A stretch of 64,000 nt of DNA, from positions 310,001 to 374,000 of the forward strand of contig NZ_JBEYYO010000001.1 of the NCBI RefSeq assembly GCF_040645615.1. The letters are read 5' to 3'. Positions 51,277-60,117 of the stretch are shown one piece after another. Source of the DNA: Glycomyces sp040645615. GTDB lineage: Bacteria > Actinomycetota > Actinomycetes > Mycobacteriales > Micromonosporaceae. Every line of letters starts with the position of its first letter. The stretch's first letter is position 1. Both the position numbers and the translations under genes were made by a program. The notes beneath the pieces were generated by a model, which was given only the letters and a program-made list of their open reading frames with translations, did not search any database and was not told the DNA's origin.

Positions 51277-52296
51277 TCAGTTCTGCCGGTGCAGCAACGG
51301 TTCCCCCGCCAGGAAACGGGCCACCTCGGCCGCCGTGATGGCCGCCGCGTTGTGCGCCGTCTCCCGGCTGGCCCCGGCCAGATGCGGGGTCATCACGATG
51401 CCCTCGGTCCGCAGCAGTCTTGAGGCGGCCGGAATCGGCTCGGTCGGGAACACGTCGAACGCGGCCGCGAACAGATGCCCCGAGTCGAGCGCGTCGCACA
51501 CCGCCTCGTAGTCGACCAGCGCCCCGCGGGCGCAGTTCACCAGCACCGCCCCGCGCGGCATCGCCGCGATCTGGGCGGCCCCGATCATGCCGGTCGTCTC
51601 CGGCGTCAGCCGCGCGTGCATCGACACGACCTGCGACCGCTCCAACAGCTCCGGCAACTCGACCGCTTCGGCGATCCCCTTGAGCGTCTCCGGATCCACG
51701 TACGGGTCGCTGACGACCACGTTCGCCCCGAACCCGGCCGCGACCCGCGCGACCCGGCTCCCGATGGCCCCGTAGCCGATCAACCCCACGGTCCGCCCTT
51801 CGAGCTCGAGGCCCACCGAGTCGTACCGGTAGTAGTCCCCGCGCCACGTCCCGCCCGCCAGGTCCGCGTGCACCTGCGGAATGCGCCGCATCGCCGCCAG
51901 TGTCAACGCGATCGTGTGCTCTGCCGTAGCGGTCGCGTTCCGGCCCGGCGCACTCGACACCGCCACCCCGCGCTTCGCGGCCGCTGCCAAGTTCACGTTC
52001 ACCGGCCCGCCCCGGCCCACCGCCACGAACTCCAGATCCGGGCACGCCTCCAGCACTCGAGCGGTGATCGGCGCCATCTGCGTCACGCACACCCGGACGC
52101 CTTGCAGCGCTTCGATGAGCTCGTCCTCGCTCCCCGACGCCTCCACGACCTCGGCCACAGGTCCGAACGGCACGTCCGGCCACGGCAGCGACAGCTCCGC
52201 GATCTCCAGCTCCGCGTCCACCCTGGCCCGCAGCGCATCGGCGAGCAGTCCCGGCAGCACGAAACGGTCACCCGCGGCCAGCACTCGAACGGTCAT
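51277..52296 (-). CDS. D-2-hydroxyacid dehydrogenase family protein
   Basis: A 339-residue NAD-dependent dehydrogenase with the Rossmann motif GLIGYGAIGSRVARVAAGFG (about residues 164-183). The catalytic Arg is in VNCARGALVD, the Glu follows in TEPIP, and the His is in TPHLAGAS. It probably oxidises or reduces a 2-keto/hydroxy acid from the sugar handled by this operon. Last gene of the operon; GAGGAGG before the ATG, and overlaps the phosphatase gene by ATGA. Confidence 0.87.
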   Translation of the reverse strand: MTVRVLAAGDRFVLPGLLADALRARVDAELEIAELSLPWPDVPFGPVAEVVEASGSEDELIEALQGVRVCVTQMAPITARVLEACPDLEFVAVGRGGPVNVNLAAAAKRGVAVSSAPGRNATATAEHTIALTLAAMRRIPQVHADLAGGTWRGDYYRYDSVGLELEGRTVGLIGYGAIGSRVARVAAGFGANVVVSDPYVDPETLKGIAEAVELPELLERSQVVSMHARLTPETTGMIGAAQIAAMPRGAVLVNCARGALVDYEAVCDALDSGHLFAAAFDVFPTEPIPAASRLLRTEGIVMTPHLAGASRETAHNAAAITAAEVARFLAGEPLLHRQN

Positions 52297-52922
52297 CGGT
52301 CCTCCTCGGCGATCGCCTTCTCGATGGGCGTATTGAACTGGAGCAGCGAACGCCGCCCTTCGGCGACCCGCACCTCGGTGATGCCCACGTTGCGCACCAT
52401 CGGCAGCCGCCGCCGGTATTCGGACATCGGGATGCCCAGCCAGTCGCACAGCAGCATCCGCATCAGCGTCGAATGCCACACCACGAGCACCCGCCCGCCC
52501 TCATGCGCGGCCGCGATCTCGTCCAGGCTCGCGCTCGCGCGCTCCACGGCCCGCACCGGGTCCTCCCCGCCGGGGAGGTGGTCGCCGACCGGGTCTTGGA
52601 CGAACGCGGCGTACCGCTCGGGGAACCGCTCGCGCATCTCGGCCCCGGTGAGCCCTTCGCCGTCGCCGAACGCGATCTCGCGGAGCCGGTCGTCCCTTTG
52701 CGGCGCAAGGCCGGTGGCCTCGGCGGCCGGTTCGAGGGTCTCGACGGCCCGGGTCAGGTTCGAGGACCACAGCGCGGACAGTCCGGCGGTGGCGGCCCAG
52801 CCGCCCAGTTGCCGGGCCTGTTCGCGGCCGCGTGCGGTGAGCGCCACGTCGGTCGTCCCGGTGTATCGGTTCTCGGCGTGCCACACGGTCTCGCCGTGGC
52901 GCACCATCACGATGTCGGTCAG
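52293..52922 (-). CDS. Histidine phosphatase (phosphoglycerate mutase-like)
   Basis: A protein of about 209 residues with the phosphohistidine motif VRHGETVWH (about residues 7-15), FGDGEGLTG and LVVWHSTLMR carrying the second His. It removes phosphate from a sugar phosphate or related small molecule. The best start is a CTG at 52922, with GGAGGG 7 bases upstream and a CTGA overlap with the kinase stop. The first GTG or ATG would lie within the conserved IVMVRHG strand, 19-22 bases from that site, and remove TDIV, which the family usually has. Confidence 0.87.
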   Translation of the reverse strand: MTDIVMVRHGETVWHAENRYTGTTDVALTARGREQARQLGGWAATAGLSALWSSNLTRAVETLEPAAEATGLAPQRDDRLREIAFGDGEGLTGAEMRERFPERYAAFVQDPVGDHLPGGEDPVRAVERASASLDEIAAAHEGGRVLVVWHSTLMRMLLCDWLGIPMSEYRRRLPMVRNVGITEVRVAEGRRSLLQFNTPIEKAIAEEDR

Positions 52923-54391
52923 TGTTCGGCCCTCCGGTGGACATGGGCGTGCAGCGGCCGGTCGATCCGGCCGGTGTCGTGCAGATGGTCGGCGAACCGC
53001 AGGTAGAGGTCGCTCAAGAGTTCGTGCCGGGCCCGGTCCGGTTCGAGGCGCGCCCCAGTGCGCACCATCGAGGCGGCGGCCTCGGCGGCGGACCGGCCCG
53101 CGGTGGTCGCGGCGAGCACCGCCATACCGACCGCCGATTCGGCGTGCTCGGGGAGCGCCGCCGGGCGGCCGAGCAGGTCGACGCGCAGCTGGGACCAGTA
53201 CCGGTTGGCGGCCCCGCCGCCGGTGAACGCGAGGTCCCCGCCGGTGGGCGCGCCGATGTGGTCGAGGTGGTCGAAGCACAGCCGCTCGACGCACGCGAGT
53301 CCGATGAGGACGCCGTGGAACACGTCCACGTCGTCGGCGGCATCGCCGATCTGGAACGGCTCCAGATCCGCAGCGGTGAAAGGGAACCGCTCGCCGCGCT
53401 CGGACGCCAGCGGGTACACGACCTGCTCCGGCGCGCGCCGCGAGGCCCGCGCGGTGAGTTCGTCGAGATCCGCTGCGGGCCAGCGCCGCGAGAGCGCCCC
53501 CGCGCCGCTGGACGACGCCCCGCCGGGAAGCCAGGTCCCGCCGGGTCCCCTGTGGCAGTAGACGACGCCGGCCGGGTCGCGCACGATCCGGTCCGACACT
53601 CCTTTGAGGACCAATGTGGTGCCCAGCACCGAGTTCCACGACCCGGTCCCGAGCGCGCCTCCGGCCAGTTGGGCCGCGCACCCGTCGGTCATCCCCGCCA
53701 CGATCGGCGTGCCCGCCGGAATCCCGGTGGCCTCCGCGCCCGCCGGGTCGACCTCGCCGAGCACCGTGCCGGGCCGCGCCACCTCGGGCATGAGCCCGGC
53801 CGGAATCCCCAGTCGGTCGAGCACCTCCCAAGGCCAGTCCTCCTCAAGGAGGTCGTACCCGGTCTTGAGCGCGTGGCTGGCGTCGGCGGCCACCTGGCGG
53901 CCCGCGAGCCGCCACGTGATGACGTCGGTCTGATGCAGCAGCCGCGCCCCGGCCGCCGCGCCGCCGTGGCCCAGGAGCCACAGCAGCTTCGGCAGTGCCC
54001 AGCCCGCCTGCATGCGCCGGTACCCGAGCCGGTTCCAGTCCGCTTCGCCGATCTCGTTGACCCGCAACGCCTCCGCGGCGGCTCTGGCGTCGTCGTACAT
54101 GAGTCCCGGGGTGAGCGGACGCCCCGCCGCGTCGGCGAGCAGGATCGTCCCGGAGGTCCCGCAGGCCGCGATCCCGCCGATCCGGGTCGCGTCGAGCCCG
54201 GCCGTGGCCCCTCGGGCGGCGGTCGCGAACGCGGTCCACCACTGTTCGGGGTCCTGCTCGTGCCGCTCGCCGCTCCTGGCGCCGGTCAGCGGCTGTGAAC
54301 CGCGGCCGTGCACGCGGCCGCCGTCGTCCACGGCCACCACTTTGACGCTCTGGGTGCCGAGGTCGGCGCCGATCCAGATCCGGTCAGCCAC
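52919..54391 (-). CDS. FGGY-family carbohydrate kinase 1 (xylulokinase-like)
   Basis: A 490-residue kinase: IGADLGTQSVKVVAVDDGGRV (phosphate 1 motif), AACGTSGTILLAD, LHQTDVITWRLAG, PIVAGMTDGCAAQLAGGAL, and FTGGGAANRYWSQLRVDLLGRP (adenosine motif). It phosphorylates a pentulose or polyol with ATP. It starts at GTG 54391, overlapping the second kinase gene by 8 bases. Two kinases of the same fold in one operon suggest two substrates or successive steps. Confidence 0.9.
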   Translation of the reverse strand: MADRIWIGADLGTQSVKVVAVDDGGRVHGRGSQPLTGARSGERHEQDPEQWWTAFATAARGATAGLDATRIGGIAACGTSGTILLADAAGRPLTPGLMYDDARAAAEALRVNEIGEADWNRLGYRRMQAGWALPKLLWLLGHGGAAAGARLLHQTDVITWRLAGRQVAADASHALKTGYDLLEEDWPWEVLDRLGIPAGLMPEVARPGTVLGEVDPAGAEATGIPAGTPIVAGMTDGCAAQLAGGALGTGSWNSVLGTTLVLKGVSDRIVRDPAGVVYCHRGPGGTWLPGGASSSGAGALSRRWPAADLDELTARASRRAPEQVVYPLASERGERFPFTAADLEPFQIGDAADDVDVFHGVLIGLACVERLCFDHLDHIGAPTGGDLAFTGGGAANRYWSQLRVDLLGRPAALPEHAESAVGMAVLAATTAGRSAAEAAASMVRTGARLEPDRARHELLSDLYLRFADHLHDTGRIDRPLHAHVHRRAEH

Positions 54392-55883
54392 GGTCGGCCG
54401 CCTGCCGCCGCCAGCCCGGACGCGCGAGTTCCCGCAGGTCCCCGAACGCGGCGAACCGCCGCTCGTAGTGCGCGGCCCGGACCGGGTCGGGTTCGAACCG
54501 GTCGCCTTGGCGCGCATACGCCTGCGCGGCACTGGCCAGGTCCGGTTCGACCCCGGTGGCCACGAGGCCCACGATGAACGCGCCCTTCGCCCCCACTTCG
54601 CTGTCGGCCGACCGCACCGCGGGCACACCGGTCACGTCGGCGATCATCCGGCACCACACGTCGCTGCTCGCGCCGCCGCCGCACAACCGCAGTTCCGTCG
54701 CGGCCGTGCCGGACGCTTCCACGCAGTCCCTGATGGTCAGGCTCAGCCCCTCGAACACGGCGTGCGCGATCTGCTCGCGGCCGTGTTCGAGCGAGAGCCC
54801 CCAGAACGTCCCGCGCGCGTCGGTGTCGAGGAACGGCGCCCGCTCTCCGGCGGGGGAGAGGTACGGCAGGAACAGCGGCCCGTCGGCGAGCGGCTCGGCC
54901 TCTCCGGCCAAGGTGCTCAACGCGTTCGGCGAGTCGAGCCCGAGCATCCTGGTGGCCCAGTCCACGACCTCGGTGCCCGCGAGCGTCGGATGGACGCGCA
55001 GCACCCGGCCGCGCCGACCGCTCGTGTGACTGTCGAGCGCGACCGTCAATCCGGCCGGTTCCCCCGATGCGTCCACCGCCTCGCGCACGACCTCGGTGCA
55101 CAGCGTGGTGCCGAGGATCGTGCACGCCGACCCGGTGGCCACCGCGCCCGCGCCGATCGCGGTCGAGGCCACGTCATAGGGCGCCATGACGATCGGGAGC
55201 CCTTCGGGGAGCCCCAGCTCGGCCGCCGCGCCCGCACCGAGCCCGGCGCTGCGGCCCGCGTCGCCCAGGACCGGCGGCAGCAGTCGCGCCTGGGACTCCA
55301 GCCCGAACAGCCCGATCGCCTCGGTGTCGTACGCGCGCGTCTCCAGATCCAGGAACGGCGCTGAAGCGTCGGACTCGTCGGCGGCGACGACCCCGGTGAG
55401 CCGCTGGAACAGCCACCCGCCGCAGGTGAGCGATGCCGCAGACCGGTCCAGCCGGTCCGGGTCGTGCTCGGCCAGCCATGCGAGGATCGCGTTCGCGAGC
55501 CCGGGGAACGTGCAGGACCCGCCTCGCCGGAACGCTTCGGCGAGTACACCCGACTCCCTCCAACGGTCCACGATCCGCGCGGCCCGCCCGTCCGACCACA
55601 GGATCGCCGGGCCGGTCGGCTCGCCGCGCTCGTCCACGAGCCAGCAGCCGTCGCCCTGCGCCGTCAGCGCCACCATCGTCGGCGGTTCGGGCAGCAGCGC
55701 AAGGACTTCCCGGACCGCCTCGGCCGCGGCGGCCCAGACCTGCCCCATGTCCTGCTCGGCCCACCCTGGCCGAGGCCGCGCCACGTTCGCGGGGCGGCGC
55801 GCGACGGCCAGTTCGGTCCCGTCGCGGCCGTAGCCGACCGCCTTGATCGCGGTGGTGCCCGCGTCGATCGCTATCGAGGTCAT
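54384..55883 (-). CDS. FGGY-family carbohydrate kinase 2 (erythritol kinase EryA-like)
   Basis: A 499-residue kinase starting MTSIAIDAGTTAIKAVGYGRDG. Stretches such as TAQGDGCWLVDERGEPTGPAILWSD, ETRAYDTEAIGLFGL and RLLPPVLGDAG resemble EryA-type polyol kinases more than xylulokinases. The adenosine motif LCGGGASSDVWCRMIADVTGVP is intact. A polyol such as a tetritol or pentitol is a plausible substrate, but this is inference. Three bases separate it from the permease gene. Confidence 0.87.
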   Translation of the reverse strand: MTSIAIDAGTTAIKAVGYGRDGTELAVARRPANVARPRPGWAEQDMGQVWAAAAEAVREVLALLPEPPTMVALTAQGDGCWLVDERGEPTGPAILWSDGRAARIVDRWRESGVLAEAFRRGGSCTFPGLANAILAWLAEHDPDRLDRSAASLTCGGWLFQRLTGVVAADESDASAPFLDLETRAYDTEAIGLFGLESQARLLPPVLGDAGRSAGLGAGAAAELGLPEGLPIVMAPYDVASTAIGAGAVATGSACTILGTTLCTEVVREAVDASGEPAGLTVALDSHTSGRRGRVLRVHPTLAGTEVVDWATRMLGLDSPNALSTLAGEAEPLADGPLFLPYLSPAGERAPFLDTDARGTFWGLSLEHGREQIAHAVFEGLSLTIRDCVEASGTAATELRLCGGGASSDVWCRMIADVTGVPAVRSADSEVGAKGAFIVGLVATGVEPDLASAAQAYARQGDRFEPDPVRAAHYERRFAAFGDLRELARPGWRRQAADRG

Positions 55884-55886
55884 GCC

Positions 55887-57131
55887 TCATCCTCTCCCGT
55901 GGGCCTGGCGCGAGCGCCGCGCGAACGAGTCGAGCGCGACGGCCAGCACGAGCACGGCCCCGGTGATCATGAACCGGTAGGACGAGTCGAGGCTCAGCAG
56001 CGTGAGTCCACTTGAGATCGACTGGATCACCACGATGCCCAGCAGCGCCGAGAACGCCGATCCCCGCCCGCCGAACAGGCTGGTCCCGCCGATGACGGCC
56101 GCGGCGATCGCGTTGAGGTTCACGTCGGCGGTGCCGGTGCTCTGCGTGGCCGCCGCCAGCCGCGCCGCGGCGAGGACCCCGCCGACGGCCGCGAGCGTGG
56201 AGCACATGACGAACGTCCACGCGTACACGCCCTTGACGTTGATGCCCACGCGCCGCGCCGCTTCGGGATTCCCGCCGACCGCGTAGATCGAGCGCCCGAA
56301 CTTGGTGCGCGACAACACGTAGTGCATCACCAGCACCACGGCCACGAACAGGATGAACATCCACGAGACGCCGCGAGTGCGCCCCAGGTAGTACACAGCG
56401 AAGCCCAATCCGGCGAGCACGAGCGCGGCCCGCAACACCAGCAGCCGCGTCGAGACCGACGACAGTCCCGCCTTGCGGCGGGTGCGCGCCCCGGCCAGGC
56501 CGATCGCGAAGACGCCGACCCCGGCCGCGACCGCCATCAGATAGGCGATCCACTGCGGAGCGAACCACAGCTGCGCGAACTTGACGAGCCCGGAGTCGTA
56601 CGGCAGGTTGATCGCGTTCTGCCCGCGCAGCAGCCACAGCTGCACCCCGAGGAACGCCAGCAGCCCGGCGAGGGTCATCACGAAGCTGGGCACCGCGAAC
56701 CGGTTGAACCCCTGCCCGTAGATCCAGCCGATGACGCACCCGCACGCGATCGCGGCGAGGATCGCGAGCCAGATCGGCTGCTCGTAGCGGACCATCACCA
56801 GAGCGGTGACGGCCGCCGCGACGCCGGAGACCGAGCCGACCGACAGGTCGATCTGGCCCACCAGCAGCACGCACACGATGCCGAGCGCGATGAACCCGAC
56901 CGGCACGATGTCGAACGAGAGGTTCACGAGGTTGGTGCTGGACAGGAACGTGGGGTTGAGGATCTGGAAGACCGTCCAGATGACCACGATGCCGCCGAAG
57001 ACCGGGAGCATCCCCAGGTCGCCGTCCCTGACGCGGCGCAGCGAGGCCCGCGCGCTGTCGGCGAAGGTCTGCGGCGCGAGCAGCCGCTCGTCCTGGAGGT
57101 CGACCGCGCGGGCCGAGGCGTTGTCGCTCAT
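55887..57131 (-). CDS. Sugar ABC transporter permease (XylH/RbsC type)
   Basis: A 414-residue BPD_transp_2 permease with about ten transmembrane segments. Signatures include QIDLSVGSVSGVAAAVTALVM and the EAA-like loop TKFGRSIYAVGGNPEAARRVGI, then GGTSLFGGRGSAFSALLG. The length, with a central extension, matches XylH rather than RbsC. Works with the ATPase and the binding protein upstream. Overlaps the ATPase gene by ATGA. Confidence 0.92.
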   Translation of the reverse strand: MSDNASARAVDLQDERLLAPQTFADSARASLRRVRDGDLGMLPVFGGIVVIWTVFQILNPTFLSSTNLVNLSFDIVPVGFIALGIVCVLLVGQIDLSVGSVSGVAAAVTALVMVRYEQPIWLAILAAIACGCVIGWIYGQGFNRFAVPSFVMTLAGLLAFLGVQLWLLRGQNAINLPYDSGLVKFAQLWFAPQWIAYLMAVAAGVGVFAIGLAGARTRRKAGLSSVSTRLLVLRAALVLAGLGFAVYYLGRTRGVSWMFILFVAVVLVMHYVLSRTKFGRSIYAVGGNPEAARRVGINVKGVYAWTFVMCSTLAAVGGVLAAARLAAATQSTGTADVNLNAIAAAVIGGTSLFGGRGSAFSALLGIVVIQSISSGLTLLSLDSSYRFMITGAVLVLAVALDSFARRSRQAHGRG

Positions 57132-57919
57132 CGCGTCTCCCCTCCGGCCGTGCGGGCGGCGCGGCGCGAGACCGCGTTGTCGGCGGCCCCGGTGATCGCC
57201 GCGATGATGTCCTCACTGGACACCGTCTTCGCGTCGAACACGCCGTTGTTGCGCCCCAGGCGAAGCACGGCGACCCGGTCGGCGACCGCCCGCACGTCCT
57301 CCATGTTGTGGCTGATCATGACCACGCCGAGTCCTCTCTCCCGCAGGCGTTCGACGAGGTTGAGCACCTCGGCGGTCTGCGCGACCCCCAGGGCCGCGGT
57401 CGGTTCGTCGAGCAGGATCACCTTGGGGTCGCCCAGGAGCGACCTGGCGATGGCCACGGTCTGGCGCTGCCCGCCCGACAGGGCCGCGACCGGCACGTTC
57501 AACGTCGGGATCTTGGCCGAGAGCTGGCGCAGCAGCTCCCACGAGCGCTGCTCCATCGCCACGTCGTCGAGCAGGAACGGGCGAAGTTCCCGCCCGAGGA
57601 ACAGGTTCGCCTTGACGTCGAGGTTCTCGCACAGCGCGAGGTCCTGGAACACGGTCGCGATGCCCAAGGCGTGCACCTGGTTCGGCGATTCGAGCGCGAC
57701 CTCTTCACCCTCGAACTCGATGGTGCCCTTGTCGGGCGGGTGCACGCCCGCGAGCACCTTCACCAATGTGGACTTCCCGGCGCCGTTGTCGCCGACGATC
57801 GCGACCACCTCGCCCTCACCGACGTCGAGGTCGACATCGGTGAGGGCGGCGACCGCGCCGAAGCTCTTGGAGATCCCGCGCAGCGACAGCACCGCGGGCC
57901 CGGACCCTGCCTTCGTCAT
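57128..57919 (-). CDS. Sugar ABC transporter ATPase, single-domain
   Basis: A 263-residue ABC ATPase with Walker A GDNGAGKST (about residue 42), signature LSGGQRQTVAIARSL, Walker B VILLDEPTAALG and H-loop ISHN. Most sugar importers of this class have two fused ABC domains of about 500 residues. This one has a single domain, as in a subset of actinobacterial XylG-like systems. Sits between the binding protein and permease genes. Confidence 0.92.
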   Translation of the reverse strand: MTKAGSGPAVLSLRGISKSFGAVAALTDVDLDVGEGEVVAIVGDNGAGKSTLVKVLAGVHPPDKGTIEFEGEEVALESPNQVHALGIATVFQDLALCENLDVKANLFLGRELRPFLLDDVAMEQRSWELLRQLSAKIPTLNVPVAALSGGQRQTVAIARSLLGDPKVILLDEPTAALGVAQTAEVLNLVERLRERGLGVVMISHNMEDVRAVADRVAVLRLGRNNGVFDAKTVSSEDIIAAITGAADNAVSRRAARTAGGETR

Positions 57920-57934
57920 GGTCAGTTTCCTTCG

Positions 57935-58993
57935 CTACGCGATGCCGAGCGCGGCGCACGCGTCGGCGTACTCGGTGGTGCACACGTCCTCGGGCTTGAG
58001 CACGCCCTCGGGACCGAAGATCACCTCGGCGAGGTTCTCCTGCGTGACCACGGTGGGCGCGAACAGCTGCGACGGGGTGTCGAACAAGGTCGCCCCGACC
58101 TCGGGCTCTTCACCCGTCATGAGCTGGTACGCGACCTCAGCCGCGGCCGCCGCGACGATGCTGATGGGCTTGGAGATGGTGTTGTACTGGTCCCCGGCCA
58201 CGATCCGCTGGATCGCGGCCAGTTCGGCGTCGTTCCCGGTGACCGGCGGCAGGTCCACGTCGGCGGCCTTGAACGCGGCGATCGCGCCGCCGCCGGTGCC
58301 GTCGTTGGCGGCCACGACCCCGGCGATCTGCCCGTCGAACTGGGCGATCTGGCCGCTCACCCACTGCTGCGCCTCCTCGGGGGCCCAGTCGGGGGTGTCG
58401 AACTCGGCGAGCAGCTCGTACCCCGAGTCGTCGATCGCGTTGTGGATGCCCTGCTTGATGAGCCCGGCGGCCGCGTCGGTGGGGGAGCCGTTGACCTGGA
58501 GCAGCCCGCCCTCGACGCCGGTGGCGTCGAGGTGGTCGACCAGGGACTGGCCGATGGCCTCACCGATGGCCTCGTTGTCGAAGGAGATGTAGAAGTCGGC
58601 GGGCTTGTCGGGGATGGGCCGGTCGTAGGCCACGACCTTGACGCCCTGGGACTGCGCGGTCTGCACGATGGTGGCCGCGGCGGTGGAGTCCACCGGGTCC
58701 AGGACGATCACCTTGGCGCCCTGCGCGATCGCGGAGTTCGCCTGCTGCTGCTGGAGTGCCGCGTCGGAGTCGGCGTTCTGGTAGATCACCTCGCACTCCT
58801 CGCACAGCTCGCCCATGCGCTCGGTGAACAGGGGCGCGTCGTACTGCTCGTATCGGGTCGAGGCGAGGTCGGGCATCAGGAAGGCCACCTTCCCGGTGCC
58901 GCCTTCGCCTTCGGCGCTGGGCTCCTCGGCGCAGGCCGCCAGGGCCCCGAGGGCGATGAGGCCGGAGAGGGCGCCGGCCGCGATTCTTCTCAT
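57935..58993 (-). CDS. Sugar ABC transporter substrate-binding lipoprotein (XylF-like)
   Basis: A 352-residue cluster B lipoprotein (lipobox ALAAC). Conserved parts are KVAFLMPDLASTRYEQYDAP, GAKVIVLDPVDSTAAATIV, VVAYDRPIPD and VVAANDGTGGGAIAAFKAAD, as in XylF/ChvE pentose-binding proteins. It binds the sugar or polyol outside the membrane. First gene of the minus-strand operon, divergent from the DeoR regulator. Confidence 0.92.
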   Translation of the reverse strand: MRRIAAGALSGLIALGALAACAEEPSAEGEGGTGKVAFLMPDLASTRYEQYDAPLFTERMGELCEECEVIYQNADSDAALQQQQANSAIAQGAKVIVLDPVDSTAAATIVQTAQSQGVKVVAYDRPIPDKPADFYISFDNEAIGEAIGQSLVDHLDATGVEGGLLQVNGSPTDAAAGLIKQGIHNAIDDSGYELLAEFDTPDWAPEEAQQWVSGQIAQFDGQIAGVVAANDGTGGGAIAAFKAADVDLPPVTGNDAELAAIQRIVAGDQYNTISKPISIVAAAAAEVAYQLMTGEEPEVGATLFDTPSQLFAPTVVTQENLAEVIFGPEGVLKPEDVCTTEYADACAALGIA

Positions 58994-59076
58994 TGACGAC
59001 TCCTTTGTCGGTTCCCTAGCGGGAGGGGTTGTCGTGACTACCGAGACCGTAGACCCCGGACCGGCCCGATGTCACT

Positions 59077-59119
59077 AGTGAGCGAGAAGCGAACACTCCT
59101 GGTGTTGTAAGCGAACACT
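59077..59119. promoter_or_regulatory. Direct-repeat operator for the DeoR-type regulator
   Basis: AAGCGAACACT occurs at 59087-59097 and again at 59109-59119, exactly 22 bp apart (two helical turns), in the gap between the sugar operon and its divergent regulator. A related GTGAGCGA lies at 59078. DeoR/GlpR proteins commonly bind such direct repeats. Confidence 0.75.
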
Positions 59120-59268
59120 TCACTGTGCTAAGAAGGTCCCAGTCGCACATGACGCGAGGCGGTCATCGCCTGGCCGCGACCGGGAAGACACCGCTCACAG
59201 CCCACCGTCCGCCCTCCGGGCGACCGGTGCGGGATTGTTCACTTCACACGGAACGAACAGAGGTCGAC

Positions 59269-60072
59269 ATGGCAACCGAACCCGACGCCGCAGGCGACGG
59301 CGGCCGCGCCCCGCGCGCCCGGCGCGAACGGATCAGGGCCCGGGTCGTGGACGAGGGCTTCGTGCGCATCGAGCAGCTCGCCGACGACCTCGGCGTCACC
59401 CCCATGACGATCCGCCGCGACCTCGACTACCTCCAGCGCGAAGGCTGGCTGCGGAAGGTGCGCGGCGGGGCCACCGCGCAGCCCTCGACCGCGTTCCACG
59501 GCGACGTGCGGCATCGCATGGGCGCCATGGCAGAAGCGAAGGAGTCCATCGCGCGGGCGGCGCTGCGCCTGGTCAAACCCGGCCAGTCGGTCATGCTCGA
59601 CGAGAGCACCACGGCCCTCGCGCTGTCCGGGCTCCTGCCCGAGCGCGCGCCGCTGACGGTGATCACCTATTTCGGTCCGGTGATCCAGGGCCTCGCGGGC
59701 GGGCCCGGGATCGAGCTGATCTCCTTGGGTGGCACGTACTATCCGGCCTACGACGCCTTTCTGGGGCTGCGCACTGTGGACTCGATCGCGAGCCTGCACG
59801 CGGACGTGCTGTTCGCCTCGACCACCGCGATCACGCGCGGCAACTGCTACCACCAGTCCCCGGAGACCGTGGCGGTCAAGCGCGCCTTGATGGACGCGTG
59901 CGACCGCCGCGTCCTCCTGGTCGACCACACCAAGTTCCAGCGCCGAGGCCTCTACCAGCTCGCGCCGGTCTCCGCGTTCGACCTCGTCATCGTCGATTCG
60001 GACATCCCCGAGCCGCAACTCGAAGCGCTCCAGTCGAAGGCGCAGAAGGTCCTGGTCGCGCCCGCCGAGTGA
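59269..60072 (+). CDS. DeoR/GlpR-family transcriptional regulator
   Basis: A 267-residue regulator with the DeoR helix-turn-helix (RRERIRARVVDEGFVRIEQLADDLGVTPMTIRRDLDYLQ) and a DeoRC ribose-isomerase-like sensor domain (MLDESTTALALSGLL, LVDHTKFQRRGLYQLAPVSAFD). The sensor usually binds a phosphorylated sugar. It would repress the divergent seven-gene operon. The ATG at 59269 has GAGGT upstream; the frame is open to 59125 but the extension is not family-like. Confidence 0.92.
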   Translation: MATEPDAAGDGGRAPRARRERIRARVVDEGFVRIEQLADDLGVTPMTIRRDLDYLQREGWLRKVRGGATAQPSTAFHGDVRHRMGAMAEAKESIARAALRLVKPGQSVMLDESTTALALSGLLPERAPLTVITYFGPVIQGLAGGPGIELISLGGTYYPAYDAFLGLRTVDSIASLHADVLFASTTAITRGNCYHQSPETVAVKRALMDACDRRVLLVDHTKFQRRGLYQLAPVSAFDLVIVDSDIPEPQLEALQSKAQKVLVAPAE

Positions 60073-60079
60073 GCGCCGT

Positions 60080-60109
60080 TTGACGCCACTCTCTTATATT
60101 CACTATAAT
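60080..60109 (+). promoter_or_regulatory. Strong sigma-70-type promoter, probably leaderless
   Basis: TTGACG (60080-60085), 18-base spacer, TATAAT (60104-60109). The ATG at 60116 is 6 bases beyond the -10, so transcription should start at the start codon. Confidence 0.8.
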
Positions 60110-60117
60110 CTGAATAT
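60096..60117. promoter_or_regulatory. Palindromic operator over the hydrolase promoter
   Basis: ATATTCA-N8-TGAATAT, with perfect arms at 60096-60102 and 60111-60117. It encloses the -10 box and reaches the start codon, so a bound protein would block transcription. The MarR-like regulator of the same operon is the likely ligand. Confidence 0.72.
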
